21,077 nucleotides of DNA from Roseimaritima sp. (GCA_007124075.1 SLFV01000039.1:1-21077); one strand, 5' to 3'; positions 7,607-16,742 are shown, counted from the first letter of the stretch. Made by a program: numbers and translations. Notes: generated from the sequence alone by a model not told the origin.

Positions 7607-8524
7607 ATGGCCATGTCAACCGTTTTGTTAGTCGAAGATAGCCCAACCCAAGCATTGGAAATTCGTCTGATCCTGGAAGGGCGTGGTCACCAGGTGCAAC
7701 TTGCAGCCAATGGTGTCGAGGCATTGGCACGATTGCGGCAGGACCTGCCAGATGTCGTTGTCACCGATCTGGAAATGCCCGACATGAATGGAATGGAGTT
7801 GGTCGACCAACTGCAGGCCGAATTTCCACAGTTGCCATCGATTCTGGTTACGGCGCGGGGCAGTGAAACATTGGCGGTTCAAGCTTTGCGGAACGGAGCG
7901 TCGGCATACGTTCCCAAAAGTCTGTTATCAACACTTTTGCCAGCAACGATCCGCGACGTCCTGGGGGTTTTGCAGGCGGACCAGAATTACGCTCGCCTGA
8001 TTGACACGTTGATTTCCAACGATTTTCGCTTTCGATTGCCCAGTGACCCCTTTTTGATCGCCCCACTGGTAGATTTGGTTGTGCAGATGATCGCGGGCAT
8101 GCGTCTGCTTCGCAAGTCTGAACTGATTCAGTTCAGTTCCTCGCTGGGCCATGCCATCATGTTTGGCATGCTGCACGGCAATCTGGAACTGAACGCGGCG
8201 GCTGTGGTCGACCTTCGCGAGTGCCTAGCCACAGGACAGGAAGCCCCATCGGTTAGCGAACGACGTGCCGATGCGGTTTTCGGCGATCGTCGACTTACGG
8301 TCGAAGTGAGTGTCAGTGACCCTGAGATTCGTTGCCGAATTGTTGACCAAGGACGCGGATTTGATCGCGACTTATTGCTGGGTGATGCCGAGCGGGCGAT
8401 CTTTCACGAGGATGGCCACGGTGTGGGCATGATTACCAGTTTCATGGACGTGACGGAATTGGATGATTCGGGGCACGCATTAACGCTGATTAAGCGTACC
8501 GCGTGCCGCGATCGCGTTACCTGA
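7607..8524 (+). CDS. Response regulator: receiver domain plus RsbW-like HATPase domain
   Basis: A 305-residue protein. The receiver domain (residues 4-120) has all key residues: E10/D11, phospho-acceptor D54 (VVTDLEMPDMNG), T82 and K104. The C-terminal part (about 170-300) has the anti-sigma-kinase-like HATPase fold: G1 box VDQGRGF (246-252) and G2 box DGHGVGM (269-275) followed by FMD. In the N-box, the E-x-x-x-N pair of this family is replaced by H182 and F186 (GHAIMFGMLHGNLEL), so ATP binding is doubtful. The family would act by phosphorylation-controlled partner switching, or as an output ATPase. ATGs at 7607 and 7613 are both possible. It lies 72 bp before a hybrid histidine kinase, its likely partner. 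Confidence 0.86.
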   Translation: MAMSTVLLVEDSPTQALEIRLILEGRGHQVQLAANGVEALARLRQDLPDVVVTDLEMPDMNGMELVDQLQAEFPQLPSILVTARGSETLAVQALRNGASAYVPKSLLSTLLPATIRDVLGVLQADQNYARLIDTLISNDFRFRLPSDPFLIAPLVDLVVQMIAGMRLLRKSELIQFSSSLGHAIMFGMLHGNLELNAAAVVDLRECLATGQEAPSVSERRADAVFGDRRLTVEVSVSDPEIRCRIVDQGRGFDRDLLLGDAERAIFHEDGHGVGMITSFMDVTELDDSGHALTLIKRTACRDRVT

Positions 8525-8534
8525 AAGCTACGTT

Positions 8535-8555
8535 CGGCCAAGAGGGGATTGGCCG
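8535..8555 (+). other. Hairpin between regulator and kinase genes
   Basis: CGGCCAA (8535-8541) and TTGGCCG (8549-8555) form a perfect 7-bp stem with a 7-nt loop GAGGGGA. A pyrimidine-rich CCTTTTCT follows 8 nt later, which is not a classical U-tract. It may attenuate read-through between the two genes or stabilise a processed end. The purine-rich loop resembles an SD core but is too far from the kinase start to be one. Confidence 0.4.
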
Positions 8556-8596
8556 GTTGAAACCTTTTCTAATTTGACGACGTCACACGGATCACG

Positions 8597-11500
8597 ATGT
8601 CAGAAACTTGCACAACTGTCGGTGCCGCGTTGGCTGGGCTGCCACGGGTATTGTTGGACCATCTTCAGCAGGCGGTGTGGCTGGCGTCGGCCGATGGGAA
8701 TGACCTGTACTATCTCAACCCAGCGTGTCAGCGATTATTACATTACGCTGATTGGCATCTTCAACCTACGGCATCCCAGCCATGGTGGCAGGCTTGGGTG
8801 CGTCCCAGCGACTGGGGAGTCATTAGGGCGGCTTTGCAACAATGCCAGCTCGGTAAGGATCAAACTCTTTCGCTTCAACTGCCCACGAAGGATTCATTGA
8901 ATCTGGTGGAACTGGTTTTGATGCAGGAATCGGCTGGGCAATGCGTCGGGTTCGTTTATCCAATGACTTCCGGTGTTCCCAGAACTTGGTCAGACCAGGA
9001 GATGTTTCGCGGCTTGCTGGACAGTTTGCCCTTGGCCCTGGTGGTAAAAAACCTGCAGGGACAACGGGTCTTTACCAATCGATTTTATTTGGAACTGCAT
9101 GGTTTTGCACCTGGGCAGGTGTTGGGGAAGACGGACGATGAGATTTTTCCGGCGGAAATCGCTCAGCAGTTTGTGCGTGATGATCAACGGGTGCTGCAAT
9201 CAAGAGAAATCTTGCACTCCGTCGAACGTCTCCCGCTGCGAGATCAAAAGTACTGTTGGATCGAACGCATCAAAAGCCCGGCGTATGATAGCCACGGCCA
9301 ACTGATCGGCGTGCAACTTTTGTTCTGGGACATCACCAAACGATTCGAAATTGAAAAACTGCTGGAGGAAGAACGGGCGTTACTACACGCCTTGTTGAAT
9401 AACATGCCGGATGCGATTTATTTCAAGGACCGTGCCAGCCGATTTCGCAGGGTCAGCGTGGGTCTTGCGCGAAAATTTGGAATTGCGGACCCCAAAGTCG
9501 CGATTGGAAAAAGCGATGCGGACTTTACCTCTGCCGAACAGGCCGCCCGAATCCGCAAAGATGAATTGCGAATTATCGAAACGGGCCAACCGATCATTAA
9601 TCGTGTGGAGCGAGAAACGTGGTCCGAGGATCCCGATACATGGTGTTCAACCACCAAATTGCCGCTCCGTGACGGCAGCGGCCAGATTGTCGGAACGTTT
9701 GGGATGTCACGCGATATCACTGCGCAAAAAAGGATCGAGCAACAATTGCGTGAAGCGCGGGACGCTGCTAATGCTGCGAACTTTGCTAAAAGTGAATTTT
9801 TAGCAAACATGAGTCATGAAATCAGAACACCACTCAACGGTATTCTGGGCATGACGCAGTTGTTGGCTCAAACGCCTTTGAATGAACGGCAGCGCGACTA
9901 CGTTGAACTGGTTCATCAATCAGGCGAATCGTTGCTGGAGTTGCTGAACGATATCCTTGATTTCTCAAAGATCGAAGCCGGACGGATGCGGTTGGAGACA
10001 ATAGCGTTTTCAATCTCGGAGACGATCGCCGCGGCAGTCCAAGTCTTGGGAGTTCGGGCGGATGGCCGCGGTTTGGATCTCGCGATTCGGATCGATCCCG
10101 ACCTCCCGGACAAGCTGTTTGGTGATCCGACTCGCCTGCGTCAAGTCGTGGTGAATCTGGTCGGCAATGCGATCAAGTTTACAGAGCAAGGGGAGGTGGT
10201 TGTCGATGTGCAACGGGTTGGCTCCACCAGCCAGGCAAGCGACTTGCCAGATTCCCTGGCGACGCTGAAAGATCTGGTCTGGGTGGAGGTTTCTGTCCGG
10301 GACACGGGGATTGGGATCTCGCCGGATGAGGTGCAGCAAATCTTTGATGCCTTTACCCAAGCCGATGCGTCAACGTCTCGGCGGTTTGGTGGTACCGGTT
10401 TGGGGTTAACGATCTCCGCGAAACTGGTCCAGCTTATGGGCGGGCAACTCCGAGTGGAAAGCGCTGTTGGTCAAGGAACGACGTTTCGCTTCTGCTTACC
10501 CCTGGGGGTCGGTCAGCCGGAATCGATGCAAGGCGATGTTAGGTTTCCGCTGGAGCAATTTCCGAGTAATCGGGTCTTGGTCGTTGATGAGGATTGCACG
10601 AATCGCCACGTATTAATCGAGTTGTTGAAGCATTGGCGTTTTAAGCCATTTGCCGCCGGCACGCAGGAACAAGCACTTAATGCGATCCGGGTGCAGCAGA
10701 CAACAGGGACGCACTTTGCCTTTGTGATTTTAAACTGGATGATGGACGACATCGATGGACAGTCTCTCATTGAACGTCTTCGCAGTGTTGAACAAGCCAA
10801 AGCACTGCCGATCATCGTCATGAATACCGTAACCCACGGAATGGAAAGCGAGCTCAGTCGTAGACTGGGGATTGATCAGCATCTTCTAAGGCCTTTTATT
10901 CCCAGGGAACTGTGGGGGGTGATCGCGAGGCTGTGTCAGCCCCAATCCGCGGCCGACCTTCCATCAACTTCGGAAATGGCAGCGCCCACTGCCCGACCCC
11001 TACGAATTCTGCTAGTGGAAGATGGATTTGTGAATCAACGATTTGCAACCGAGTGGTTGCAGTTGTTGGGGCACGATGTGACGTTGGCGCAAGATGGATC
11101 TGAAGCTGTCGCCATCTGGATGCCCGATTCGTTTGATCTTGTTTTGATGGACTTACAAATGCCCAAGCTGGATGGGTTTGAAGCCACGGCCGCCATCCGT
11201 CGGGCCGAAATCGGCACCGACGTTCATACCCCCATCGTGGCCATGACCGCTCGCGCGATGCAACATGACCGCCAGCTTTGCCTCGATGCTGGCATGGATG
11301 ATTTTATTAGCAAGCCGATCGATCCGCAGCGATTGCAGACGGTGCTGGCGCGCTTTTCAAGTCAACACGAAAGTTCCCGTTCCTCGTCCAAGGTATCGCC
11401 TTCTGACGGAACCGCTGATGTCGCGTCCGCCGCAGCAGGGCCTGGCATCTCGGAATTCGATTCGTCGGCTGCCACGACCCCACAACGGACCGAGCCGAGC

Positions 11501-11896
11501 CCAGACCTCGGAGGCGCTTTGACTCCCGGCAGGAATTTCCCGCCCTCGGAACCGTCCGTGCTGGACATCCAGCCGCTGCTGGATCGATTTGATGGGCGGG
11601 CAAGCATTTTGCTGCAGTTGGCCGACGCTTTCCTGGACGAGGCCCCTGAATTGCTGAGGCAAATGCAGGGGGCCCTACGGAGTGGCAATTGTGGGGACTT
11701 ACGCCGCGCCGCACATACGCTCAAGGGTAATTGCGAGCTTTTCAAAGCCGAACAGTTGCGTTGTATGTGCGCGGAGTTAGAATCGCGGGCCTTCACGGGT
11801 GATGGTCGTGACTTGGAGGGTATGGTCCGCGCAATCGACGCAACATACACCAACGTTGCTAGCGCACTGCGGCAGTGCATGCCCCCTGGCAACTAA
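8597..11896 (+). CDS. Hybrid sensor histidine kinase: PAS x3, HisKA, HATPase, two receivers, HPt
   Basis: A 1099-residue soluble kinase without membrane segments. Order by residue: a divergent PAS (about 17-125), PAS 2 (134-250, ending FWDITKR), PAS 3 (261-378, ending [10 protein letters not shown]), HisKA with [10 protein letters not shown] (phospho-acceptor H407), HATPase_c with N-box [12 protein letters not shown] (518-529), G1 DTGIG (569-573) and G2 GGTGLGL (598-604). Receiver 1 spans 658-780, receiver 2 802-920, and a low-complexity linker of about 65 residues leads to an HPt domain with AAHTLKGN (H1040). Receiver 1 has Asn (N713) where the phospho-acceptor Asp belongs and lacks the conserved Lys, so it is a pseudo-receiver. 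Receiver 2 is intact (D809, D852, T884, K906). The likely phosphorelay is H407 to D852 to H1040 and onward to a separate regulator. The stop codon overlaps the sigma factor stop. Confidence 0.94.
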   Translation: MSETCTTVGAALAGLPRVLLDHLQQAVWLASADGNDLYYLNPACQRLLHYADWHLQPTASQPWWQAWVRPSDWGVIRAALQQCQLGKDQTLSLQLPTKDSLNLVELVLMQESAGQCVGFVYPMTSGVPRTWSDQEMFRGLLDSLPLALVVKNLQGQRVFTNRFYLELHGFAPGQVLGKTDDEIFPAEIAQQFVRDDQRVLQSREILHSVERLPLRDQKYCWIERIKSPAYDSHGQLIGVQLLFWDITKRFEIEKLLEEERALLHALLNNMPDAIYFKDRASRFRRVSVGLARKFGIADPKVAIGKSDADFTSAEQAARIRKDELRIIETGQPIINRVERETWSEDPDTWCSTTKLPLRDGSGQIVGTFGMSRDITAQKRIEQQLREARDAANAANFAKSEFLANMSHEIRTPLNGILGMTQLLAQTPLNERQRDYVELVHQSGESLLELLNDILDFSKIEAGRMRLETIAFSISETIAAAVQVLGVRADGRGLDLAIRIDPDLPDKLFGDPTRLRQVVVNLVGNAIKFTEQGEVVVDVQRVGSTSQASDLPDSLATLKDLVWVEVSVRDTGIGISPDEVQQIFDAFTQADASTSRRFGGTGLGLTISAKLVQLMGGQLRVESAVGQGTTFRFCLPLGVGQPESMQGDVRFPLEQFPSNRVLVVDEDCTNRHVLIELLKHWRFKPFAAGTQEQALNAIRVQQTTGTHFAFVILNWMMDDIDGQSLIERLRSVEQAKALPIIVMNTVTHGMESELSRRLGIDQHLLRPFIPRELWGVIARLCQPQSAADLPSTSEMAAPTARPLRILLVEDGFVNQRFATEWLQLLGHDVTLAQDGSEAVAIWMPDSFDLVLMDLQMPKLDGFEATAAIRRAEIGTDVHTPIVAMTARAMQHDRQLCLDAGMDDFISKPIDPQRLQTVLARFSSQHESSRSSSKVSPSDGTADVASAAAGPGISEFDSSAATTPQRTEPSPDLGGALTPGRNFPPSEPSVLDIQPLLDRFDGRASILLQLADAFLDEAPELLRQMQGALRSGNCGDLRRAAHTLKGNCELFKAEQLRCMCAELESRAFTGDGRDLEGMVRAIDATYTNVASALRQCMPPGN

Positions 11897-13497
11897 ACGG
11901 ATTCCTTGCCTTCAATCGTTGAAAGTTCGGCACCATCCAAAAAGCTGACCAACGACTTTGCCCGGTAGGGCTGTTGAAGCTTCCGAACCGCCTTGCTTTC
12001 AATCTGTCGAACTCGTTCCCGTGTGACTTGGAAGATTCGTCCTACTTCCTCCAGCGTGTACGTATATCCATCGGCCAATCCATAGCGTAGACGCAAGATT
12101 TCGCGTTCGCGATAGTTCAATGTCTGCATTGCGCGATCGATCTGCAGTTTCAACGCTTCGCGATTTGCTTCCATCAAAGGGTCGTCATCCCGGTGGTCTT
12201 CCAAAAATTCTCCAAATGCGCTTTCCTCGTGATCACCTACGGGTTGATCAAGCGACAATGGTGCACGGCTCATCTTGAGAATCACACGTGTTTCGTCAAG
12301 CGAAAGGTTCATGCGCTCGGACACCTCCTCGGCCGTTGGCTCACGACCAATTTCTTGAACGATGTCCCGAGTCAATTGACGCAGGCGGTTCATCGTATCA
12401 ATCATGTGTACCGGAACGCGAATCGTGCGGCTTTGATCGGCAATCGCGCGGGTAATCGCTTGCCGAATCCACCACGTGGCGTAAGTGCTGAACTTGTAGC
12501 CACGCGCATGTTCGAATTTATCGACCGCACGCATCAATCCGGTGTTGCCTTCCTGGATCAAATCCAAGAATGACAATCCGCGATTACGATACTTTTTTGC
12601 AATCGAGACGACTAAACGCAAATTGCCGGCGGAGAGGACCCGCTTGGCCGCTTCGTAATCCTCGCGAAACGCATTCGTTCGCGCGACCCGGCGATTCAAT
12701 GTCGCTGGAGCCTCCAGCGTCAACCGCATCAGCCGATGCAGTTCGACCTTCAGCTCGAGTTCATCTGGCATTCCGGGACCACCCAACCTCTCCTGGTGCG
12801 TCAGAAGCCCGCGAATCTCCGTCATCCGTTGTCCAATTTTCTCCAGCTTATCAAAGACTGGTTGCAGTTTCCCCGCCCGCAGGTTCATTTCCTCGACCAA
12901 GCGAACGGCTTTGTTGCGGCGGATCGTCAGACGACGCCAGGCCGCGGTACGTTTGCCCATGGGCAGCCGACGGTTGATTGCCGTGAAGTAATCGCTTCGG
13001 TTTTGACCAAGAAGATGCTGTAGGGTTTGGACGTTAGGAACGATCCGTTTCATGATCGCCACCTTTTCCTTCTTGTTGGTGACGCTTACTTCGATCGTAC
13101 GATCTAACCGAAGCTTTTTGTCCCGCACCTGTTCAAGTAAGCGAAGGGCGGCTTGCAAAAGATAATCGGTCGCTAGCATGCTGTTGCGGAAGCGCTCGCG
13201 AGTTTTTTCGATTTGCTTTGCCGATGCGAGTTCCTGATCGCGTGTTAACAGTGGAATCTGCCCCATCTGCATCAAGTACATTCGGACCGGATCTTCGGTG
13301 GGATCACTTGTCGGCTCGCGATGACGGGTTTCCGATTCGTCCTGATCTTCGCTGGCAAAGTCTTCAGCGTCGTCAGATATTTCAAGCTCCAATTCATCCT
13401 CATCCAGGTCAATCCCCATCACCCGATTCCGTCGCAAGATCGATTCTTCCGCGTCAAAGGCATCGTCCTGAAGGCTGCGGCTAATTCGTTTTGCCAT
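11893..13497 (-). CDS. rpoD: RNA polymerase sigma factor, sigma-70 primary type (RpoD/SigA)
   Basis: A 534-residue sigma-70 factor from the chosen start. An acidic stretch (about residues 29-54) is followed by region 1.2 ([21 protein letters not shown], from residue 69), a long non-conserved segment (about 105-285), region 2 ([16 protein letters not shown] through [14 protein letters not shown], 292-352), region 3 (353-440) and region 4 with the helix-turn-helix [19 protein letters not shown] (483-501). The region 2 sequence is that of housekeeping or closely related group 2 factors, not ECF. The canonical region 1.1 is not recognisable. The frame extends 34 residues upstream to 13599, but the Met at 13497 has AGGAG (plus-strand 13509-13513) and GAAGAA before it. 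Other group 2 sigma factors elsewhere could compete for the rpoD name. Its 3' end overlaps the kinase gene stop codon. Confidence 0.88.
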   Translation of the reverse strand: MAKRISRSLQDDAFDAEESILRRNRVMGIDLDEDELELEISDDAEDFASEDQDESETRHREPTSDPTEDPVRMYLMQMGQIPLLTRDQELASAKQIEKTRERFRNSMLATDYLLQAALRLLEQVRDKKLRLDRTIEVSVTNKKEKVAIMKRIVPNVQTLQHLLGQNRSDYFTAINRRLPMGKRTAAWRRLTIRRNKAVRLVEEMNLRAGKLQPVFDKLEKIGQRMTEIRGLLTHQERLGGPGMPDELELKVELHRLMRLTLEAPATLNRRVARTNAFREDYEAAKRVLSAGNLRLVVSIAKKYRNRGLSFLDLIQEGNTGLMRAVDKFEHARGYKFSTYATWWIRQAITRAIADQSRTIRVPVHMIDTMNRLRQLTRDIVQEIGREPTAEEVSERMNLSLDETRVILKMSRAPLSLDQPVGDHEESAFGEFLEDHRDDDPLMEANREALKLQIDRAMQTLNYREREILRLRYGLADGYTYTLEEVGRIFQVTRERVRQIESKAVRKLQQPYRAKSLVSFLDGAELSTIEGKESV

Positions 13498-13672
13498 TTC
13501 TTCTGACTCTCCTAGGTGCTGAAACTCGTGCTCGACCGCTGAGGTCAGTCGAAATGCATCCGCAGTGCCGAAGCCTTGGTAAGTGTCAGTAAAAAGCATG
13601 TACGTCTATGGTGTGTAAGGGTTTGCGGCTGTTTTTTTCCACGCGAGCGGGAGGTCCGATGTGGTCTCTAGG

Positions 13673-13684
13673 CAGCACGTGCTG
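13673..13684. promoter_or_regulatory. 12-bp perfect palindrome upstream of the sigma factor gene
   Basis: CAGCACGTGCTG is a perfect 12-bp palindrome with a CACGTG core, 176 bp upstream of the sigma factor start on its promoter side. It may be a regulator-binding site. No cognate regulator is evident in the window. Confidence 0.35.
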
Positions 13685-13727
13685 TTGCAAAAAGACAACT
13701 TCTGTTCCTCGTGATCCTCGTTTGCTA

Positions 13728-13755
13728 GCGCTAAAGCTGATGAAGCTTAGGGCGC
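13728..13755. other. Imperfect hairpin in the rpoD-ferredoxin spacer
   Basis: GCGCT-AAGCT (13728-13738, one bulged A) can pair with AGCTTAG-GGCGC (13744-13755, two bulged G) around the loop GATGA, giving about ten pairs. An A8 run follows on the plus strand. There is no U-tract on either strand, so it is not a terminator by itself. It may belong to the 5' leader of the sigma gene transcript or to a small RNA. Confidence 0.3.
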
Positions 13756-13782
13756 AAAAAAAGCGATCGATGCGAGATTTGT

Positions 13783-13810
13783 AGTCCCGAACGGGACTTT
13801 TCGTGTTTTT
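13783..13810 (+). terminator. Terminator-like hairpin in the divergent rpoD-ferredoxin spacer
   Basis: AGTCCC (13783-13788) and GGGACT (13793-13798) form a 6-bp stem with a GAAC tetraloop, followed on the plus strand by CTTTTCGTGTTTTT. It points in the plus direction, yet the nearest plus-strand gene upstream ends at 11896. It may end read-through or antisense transcription from the kinase side, or an unannotated small RNA in 13500-13780. No further gene was recognised in 13498-13900. Confidence 0.45.
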
Positions 13811-13846
13811 CATCCGGTGGGCAAAGAAGCCATGTCGGCGTAAATT

Positions 13847-13882
13847 GATGCAGACGCCAGTCGTCTTCCATCAGTCTGCATC
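13847..13882 (+). promoter_or_regulatory. Inverted repeat just upstream of the ferredoxin start
   Basis: GATGCAGAC (13847-13855) and GTCTGCATC (13874-13882) are perfect 9-bp inverted repeats around an 18-nt centre, ending 18 nt before the ATG and just before the AGGA ribosome site. It could be an operator for a dimeric regulator or a 5' UTR hairpin affecting ribosome access. The arms are one to two helical turns apart, which fits either reading. Confidence 0.5.
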
Positions 13883-13900
13883 TAACCATCAGGAATAATC

Positions 13901-14254
13901 ATGCCCCAACTGACTGTCGAGGAATTTGGTACGTTTGAGGTCCCCGCTGGAAAACGCCTGGTCAATGCCCTGATCGACGAAGCAGCGACCGATCAACTGC
14001 ACGCTTGCGGTGGACTGGCGCGTTGCACGACGTGTCGTGTCCAGTTCATTGGGGGCGAGCCCACCGCAATGACGCTTGCCGAGCGACAAACCCTGCAGGC
14101 TCGCGGAATTGAATCACCAGGGGTTCGTCTTAGTTGCCAGATTTCGTGTGGCTCGGACATGAAGGTTCAGCTTATCAGTCGTTTGCAGGGAAGCGGGCGA
14201 TCCGATCAGGGCAATCGCCCGGCGGATTCGATCGAGCCCGAACCTCAATGGTGA
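13901..14254 (+). CDS. [2Fe-2S] ferredoxin, adrenodoxin-like
   Basis: A 117-residue electron carrier. The cluster ligands are C36, C42 and C45 (CGGLARCTTC, spacing C-x5-C-x2-C) plus C79 (RLSCQ). This spacing matches the adrenodoxin/Isc-Fdx class and not the C-x4-C plant type. An extra Cys at 83 follows. The last 20 residues are a polar tail without domain features. The ATG at 13901 has AGGA 8 nt upstream. The redox partner is not encoded nearby. It is followed 10 bp later by a zinc hydrolase gene on the same strand, suggesting co-transcription, although no functional link is obvious. Confidence 0.91.
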   Translation: MPQLTVEEFGTFEVPAGKRLVNALIDEAATDQLHACGGLARCTTCRVQFIGGEPTAMTLAERQTLQARGIESPGVRLSCQISCGSDMKVQLISRLQGSGRSDQGNRPADSIEPEPQW

Positions 14255-14264
14255 GTCCAGCGAA

Positions 14265-15371
14265 ATGAGCTTGGCACCCGTTTCGCTCAGTTCGCTTGAA
14301 AACCTGGATCAACTGGTGGCTCCGGGAGCGGATCAATCATTCCGGCTGACCATTTCGGAAAGCTACAGTGGCGTGATGATCCAAATTCCTATTTTTGTCC
14401 GTCGCGGTGCTTTGCCAGGTCCTTCGGCTTTCATTACGGCTGCATTACACGGAAATGAAATCAACGGTACCGGAGCCATCACGCATGTTATTCGCGATCC
14501 CCCTTTTCGATTGCTTCGCGGGCGGCTGGTCATGGTACCCGTCGTTAACGTGCATGGCTTTGAAACCTACAGCCGGTACTTGCCTGATCGACGCGACCTT
14601 AATCGCAGTTTCCCGGGGTCTGCCCAGGGCAGTTTGGCGGCCAGGATGGCGCATCGCGTTTTCCAGGAGATCGTCAAACGTTGTGATTTTGGAATCGATC
14701 TACACACCGCTGCGGTGCGACGCACGAACTTTCCTAACGTTCGCGGTGACTTCAGTATTCCCGCAATTAAAAAGCTGGGGGCGGCGTTTGGTTGTCAATG
14801 GATGATTAACAGCCATGGACCCCTGGGATCGCTGAGGCGCGAGGCAACGCGTCAGGGGGTGCCAACAATCATCTTGGAAGCCGGGGAAGTTTGGAAGGTT
14901 GAACCTCGAGTCGTGGTGGTCGCCATGCGAGGGATCCGCAACGTGCTAGCCTTGCAAAACATGACCGATGAAGCGCCTGAGCCTACTCCGATGCAACAGG
15001 TGATCGAAAAAACACGGTGGGTCCGCGCCGAACGTGGGGGCTTTCTGGAATTCCACGTTGCTCCCGGAGAGGTCGTCCGCTGCGATCAGCCGTTGGCGAC
15101 CAACAACAGCCTATTCGGTGCCGAACGGAATGTGCTTTACGCTCCTTGCGACGCGGTGGTTATTGGTATGACAACGCTGCCAGCAGCTTCGCCGGGCGAG
15201 CCCGTTATTCATTTAGGGGAAATACCAAGATCGTTGGTCGATCTGATCCTTTCCCCGGAATTACAGCACTGTCCCGATCCGCTGCATGATCAGGTCAAAG
15301 AAGATTTGGCCACCAACATCGTGGTGACCGCCAAGGAGGCAAGCGGTGACGCTACCTCTCCGAATGATTGA
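14265..15371 (+). CDS. Succinylglutamate desuccinylase/aspartoacylase-family zinc hydrolase (M14 superfamily)
   Basis: A 368-residue protein with the AstE/AspA metallocarboxypeptidase fold. The zinc ligands are H62 and E65 in LHGNE and H147 in DLHT. The family signature DRRDLNRSFPG (108-118) and the likely catalytic Glu in LEAGE (204-208) are present. The C-terminal 100 residues carry a beta-barrel-like segment (GGFLEFHVAPGEVV) typical of this family. Members deacylate N-acyl amino acids or related amides; the genomic surroundings do not tell which substrate. It starts 10 bp after the ferredoxin stop and ends 20 bp from the convergent methyltransferase. It is probably not astE itself because no arginine-catabolism genes accompany it. 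Confidence 0.88.
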   Translation: MSLAPVSLSSLENLDQLVAPGADQSFRLTISESYSGVMIQIPIFVRRGALPGPSAFITAALHGNEINGTGAITHVIRDPPFRLLRGRLVMVPVVNVHGFETYSRYLPDRRDLNRSFPGSAQGSLAARMAHRVFQEIVKRCDFGIDLHTAAVRRTNFPNVRGDFSIPAIKKLGAAFGCQWMINSHGPLGSLRREATRQGVPTIILEAGEVWKVEPRVVVVAMRGIRNVLALQNMTDEAPEPTPMQQVIEKTRWVRAERGGFLEFHVAPGEVVRCDQPLATNNSLFGAERNVLYAPCDAVVIGMTTLPAASPGEPVIHLGEIPRSLVDLILSPELQHCPDPLHDQVKEDLATNIVVTAKEASGDATSPND

Positions 15372-15391
15372 CGCCTAGCGAGCGAGTCGAT

Positions 15392-16426
15392 TTATCTGCC
15401 ATTCGCCGAAAAAATCAAGCCGCTGCGGGTGGCTGCGGATGGTACCTGACGCACAAAATCGAATCCCGCTTCCCTAGCGATTTCGGTAATTTCGGCATCG
15501 CTGTAACAACGGCCTTGCGTCACATGCATCAGCAGTACGGAGTATTCCGCAACATGCAGCGGCCCGGTTTTGTCGGCGTTTAGAAAGGTGTCATGGACCA
15601 CCAGCAGTCCCCCTGCTGTCAAGCTTTCCGCTGATTTTTTCAGAAGTTTCCAAACGTCCGCTTCATCCCAGTCATGGACCACATTGGAAAGTAGATGCAG
15701 GTCGTGACCCTCAGGCCATTGATCCAAAAACATGTCGCCCACTATCGTTTGCACACGCTGTTGGTATCCACGATCCGCAATCGCCGCAGCGGCAATTTGA
15801 TCCACGGGAGACTTTTCAAAAACCGTGGCCATCAACTGATCCTGGTGCGCACAGATGGTACAAGCGAAAATGCCTGACCCGCCCCCCACATCCAACAGCC
15901 TACGCCTTCCGGTCAAAGGCAGCGATTTCGCTAACGCTTGTGCCAGCAAGACGCCACGACAATCCATCATCGCAGTGAATTCCTTGGCAAATGTCTCTGA
16001 TTCCATGGCGCGGTGCCAGTCCTCGTGATCTTTGCGGCTGTTGAATTTGGCGGGTTGATCGGTTTTCAGGCACTGTAATAAATCCAATGCGATTGGTCGG
16101 TCTGCCACCGGAGGAAAATAGGGGCCAATAAACCAAGGGGAATCCTGTACCAAGTACTCGCGAGCCTGACGGGTCACTTCAAGGCTCTCCCCGCGTCGTT
16201 GCAGCCAGCCACTTGCGACCAATAGAGTGGTCATCACATCGGTCGGTCGCCGAAAAATCTGAAAGTGCTTGCAGATCGTTTCCACGCTTTGAGGCTGCCG
16301 AGCCAGAAACGAAAACAAATCCAAGCCTTTGAGCGCGACGATCAGCATGTCGCTAGCGTACAACGCATCGCGATGGCGATAGATCGGCGTCGGATCGGTT
16401 TCCGGGGCGTTGGTCAAATCATACAT
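15392..16426 (-). CDS. SAM-dependent O-methyltransferase family protein (acetylserotonin/hydroxyneurosporene type)
   Basis: A 344-residue class I methyltransferase with an N-terminal winged-helix dimerisation region (about residues 10-95, like caffeate and acetylserotonin O-methyltransferases) and a C-terminal SAM-binding domain. Motif I is LLDVGGGSG (177-185), the acidic ribose-binding residue is E204 (VFEKSP), motif II is VGDMFLD (229-235), and LLSNVVHDWDEAD (245-257) carries the probable catalytic base H251. These enzymes usually methylate hydroxyl groups of secondary metabolites or pigments. No biosynthetic cluster surrounds it, so the substrate is unknown. It is transcribed alone from a 389-bp spacer shared with pckA. 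Confidence 0.88.
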   Translation of the reverse strand: MYDLTNAPETDPTPIYRHRDALYASDMLIVALKGLDLFSFLARQPQSVETICKHFQIFRRPTDVMTTLLVASGWLQRRGESLEVTRQAREYLVQDSPWFIGPYFPPVADRPIALDLLQCLKTDQPAKFNSRKDHEDWHRAMESETFAKEFTAMMDCRGVLLAQALAKSLPLTGRRRLLDVGGGSGIFACTICAHQDQLMATVFEKSPVDQIAAAAIADRGYQQRVQTIVGDMFLDQWPEGHDLHLLSNVVHDWDEADVWKLLKKSAESLTAGGLLVVHDTFLNADKTGPLHVAEYSVLLMHVTQGRCYSDAEITEIAREAGFDFVRQVPSAATRSGLIFSANGR

Positions 16427-16480
16427 CTTGGCGCAATTCCAGCGAACGAGTTCAAAGAGGATAACGGGTTAGTGGCCAAC

Positions 16481-16521
16481 AGCGGTCTGCTGAAAAAGGG
16501 GGCTGCCCCTTGCTGGCCGCT
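16481..16521 (+). other. GC-rich hairpin in the methyltransferase-pckA spacer
   Basis: AAGGGG (16496-16501) pairs with CCCCTT (16506-16511) around a GCTG loop, and AGCGG (16481-16485) can pair outside it with CCGCT (16517-16521). It lies 55-95 bp upstream of the methyltransferase start on the minus strand and about 300 bp before pckA. There is no U-tract. The rest of the 16427-16815 spacer holds a possible pckA promoter and no recognisable gene. Confidence 0.3.
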
Positions 16522-16742
16522 CGTTGTTCCAAACGTTTTATCGAGATCTCCAAAGGGTCACGAGGTCCCTCAAACTTTAGCTCCCTTTGCAACACTCATG
16601 CGCCGCGTCATGCCCGCGATACGCGCCCACTGACTCCGAAGCCGGATTTCGGCAACGGCTTCATGTTTCGGCGGATAGCCGCTATTCTACCGGAAAGGAA
16701 GGAAGCGGTTGCCAGCGTCTGAGTAACTTGAACCGAAAAGCG

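Noticed and set aside
13498..13599. 34-residue N-terminal extension of the sigma factor
   Set aside because: No ribosome site precedes 13599, the extra residues do not resemble sigma region 1.1, and AGGAG lies inside the extension upstream of the Met at 13497. It remains possible.
13586..13813. A 75-codon minus-strand frame upstream of the sigma factor
   Set aside because: It has no ribosome site or motif, and overlaps the hairpins and palindrome of the spacer.
15371..15408. Possible second copy of the GCGAGCGAG string of the 2337-2428 element
   Set aside because: Only a short GC-rich similarity is shared and the stems are absent, so it is probably chance.
16265..16722. Plus-strand open frames spanning the methyltransferase start and spacer
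   Set aside because: They overlap the conserved N-terminus of the methyltransferase on the other strand, and their translations show no family features.
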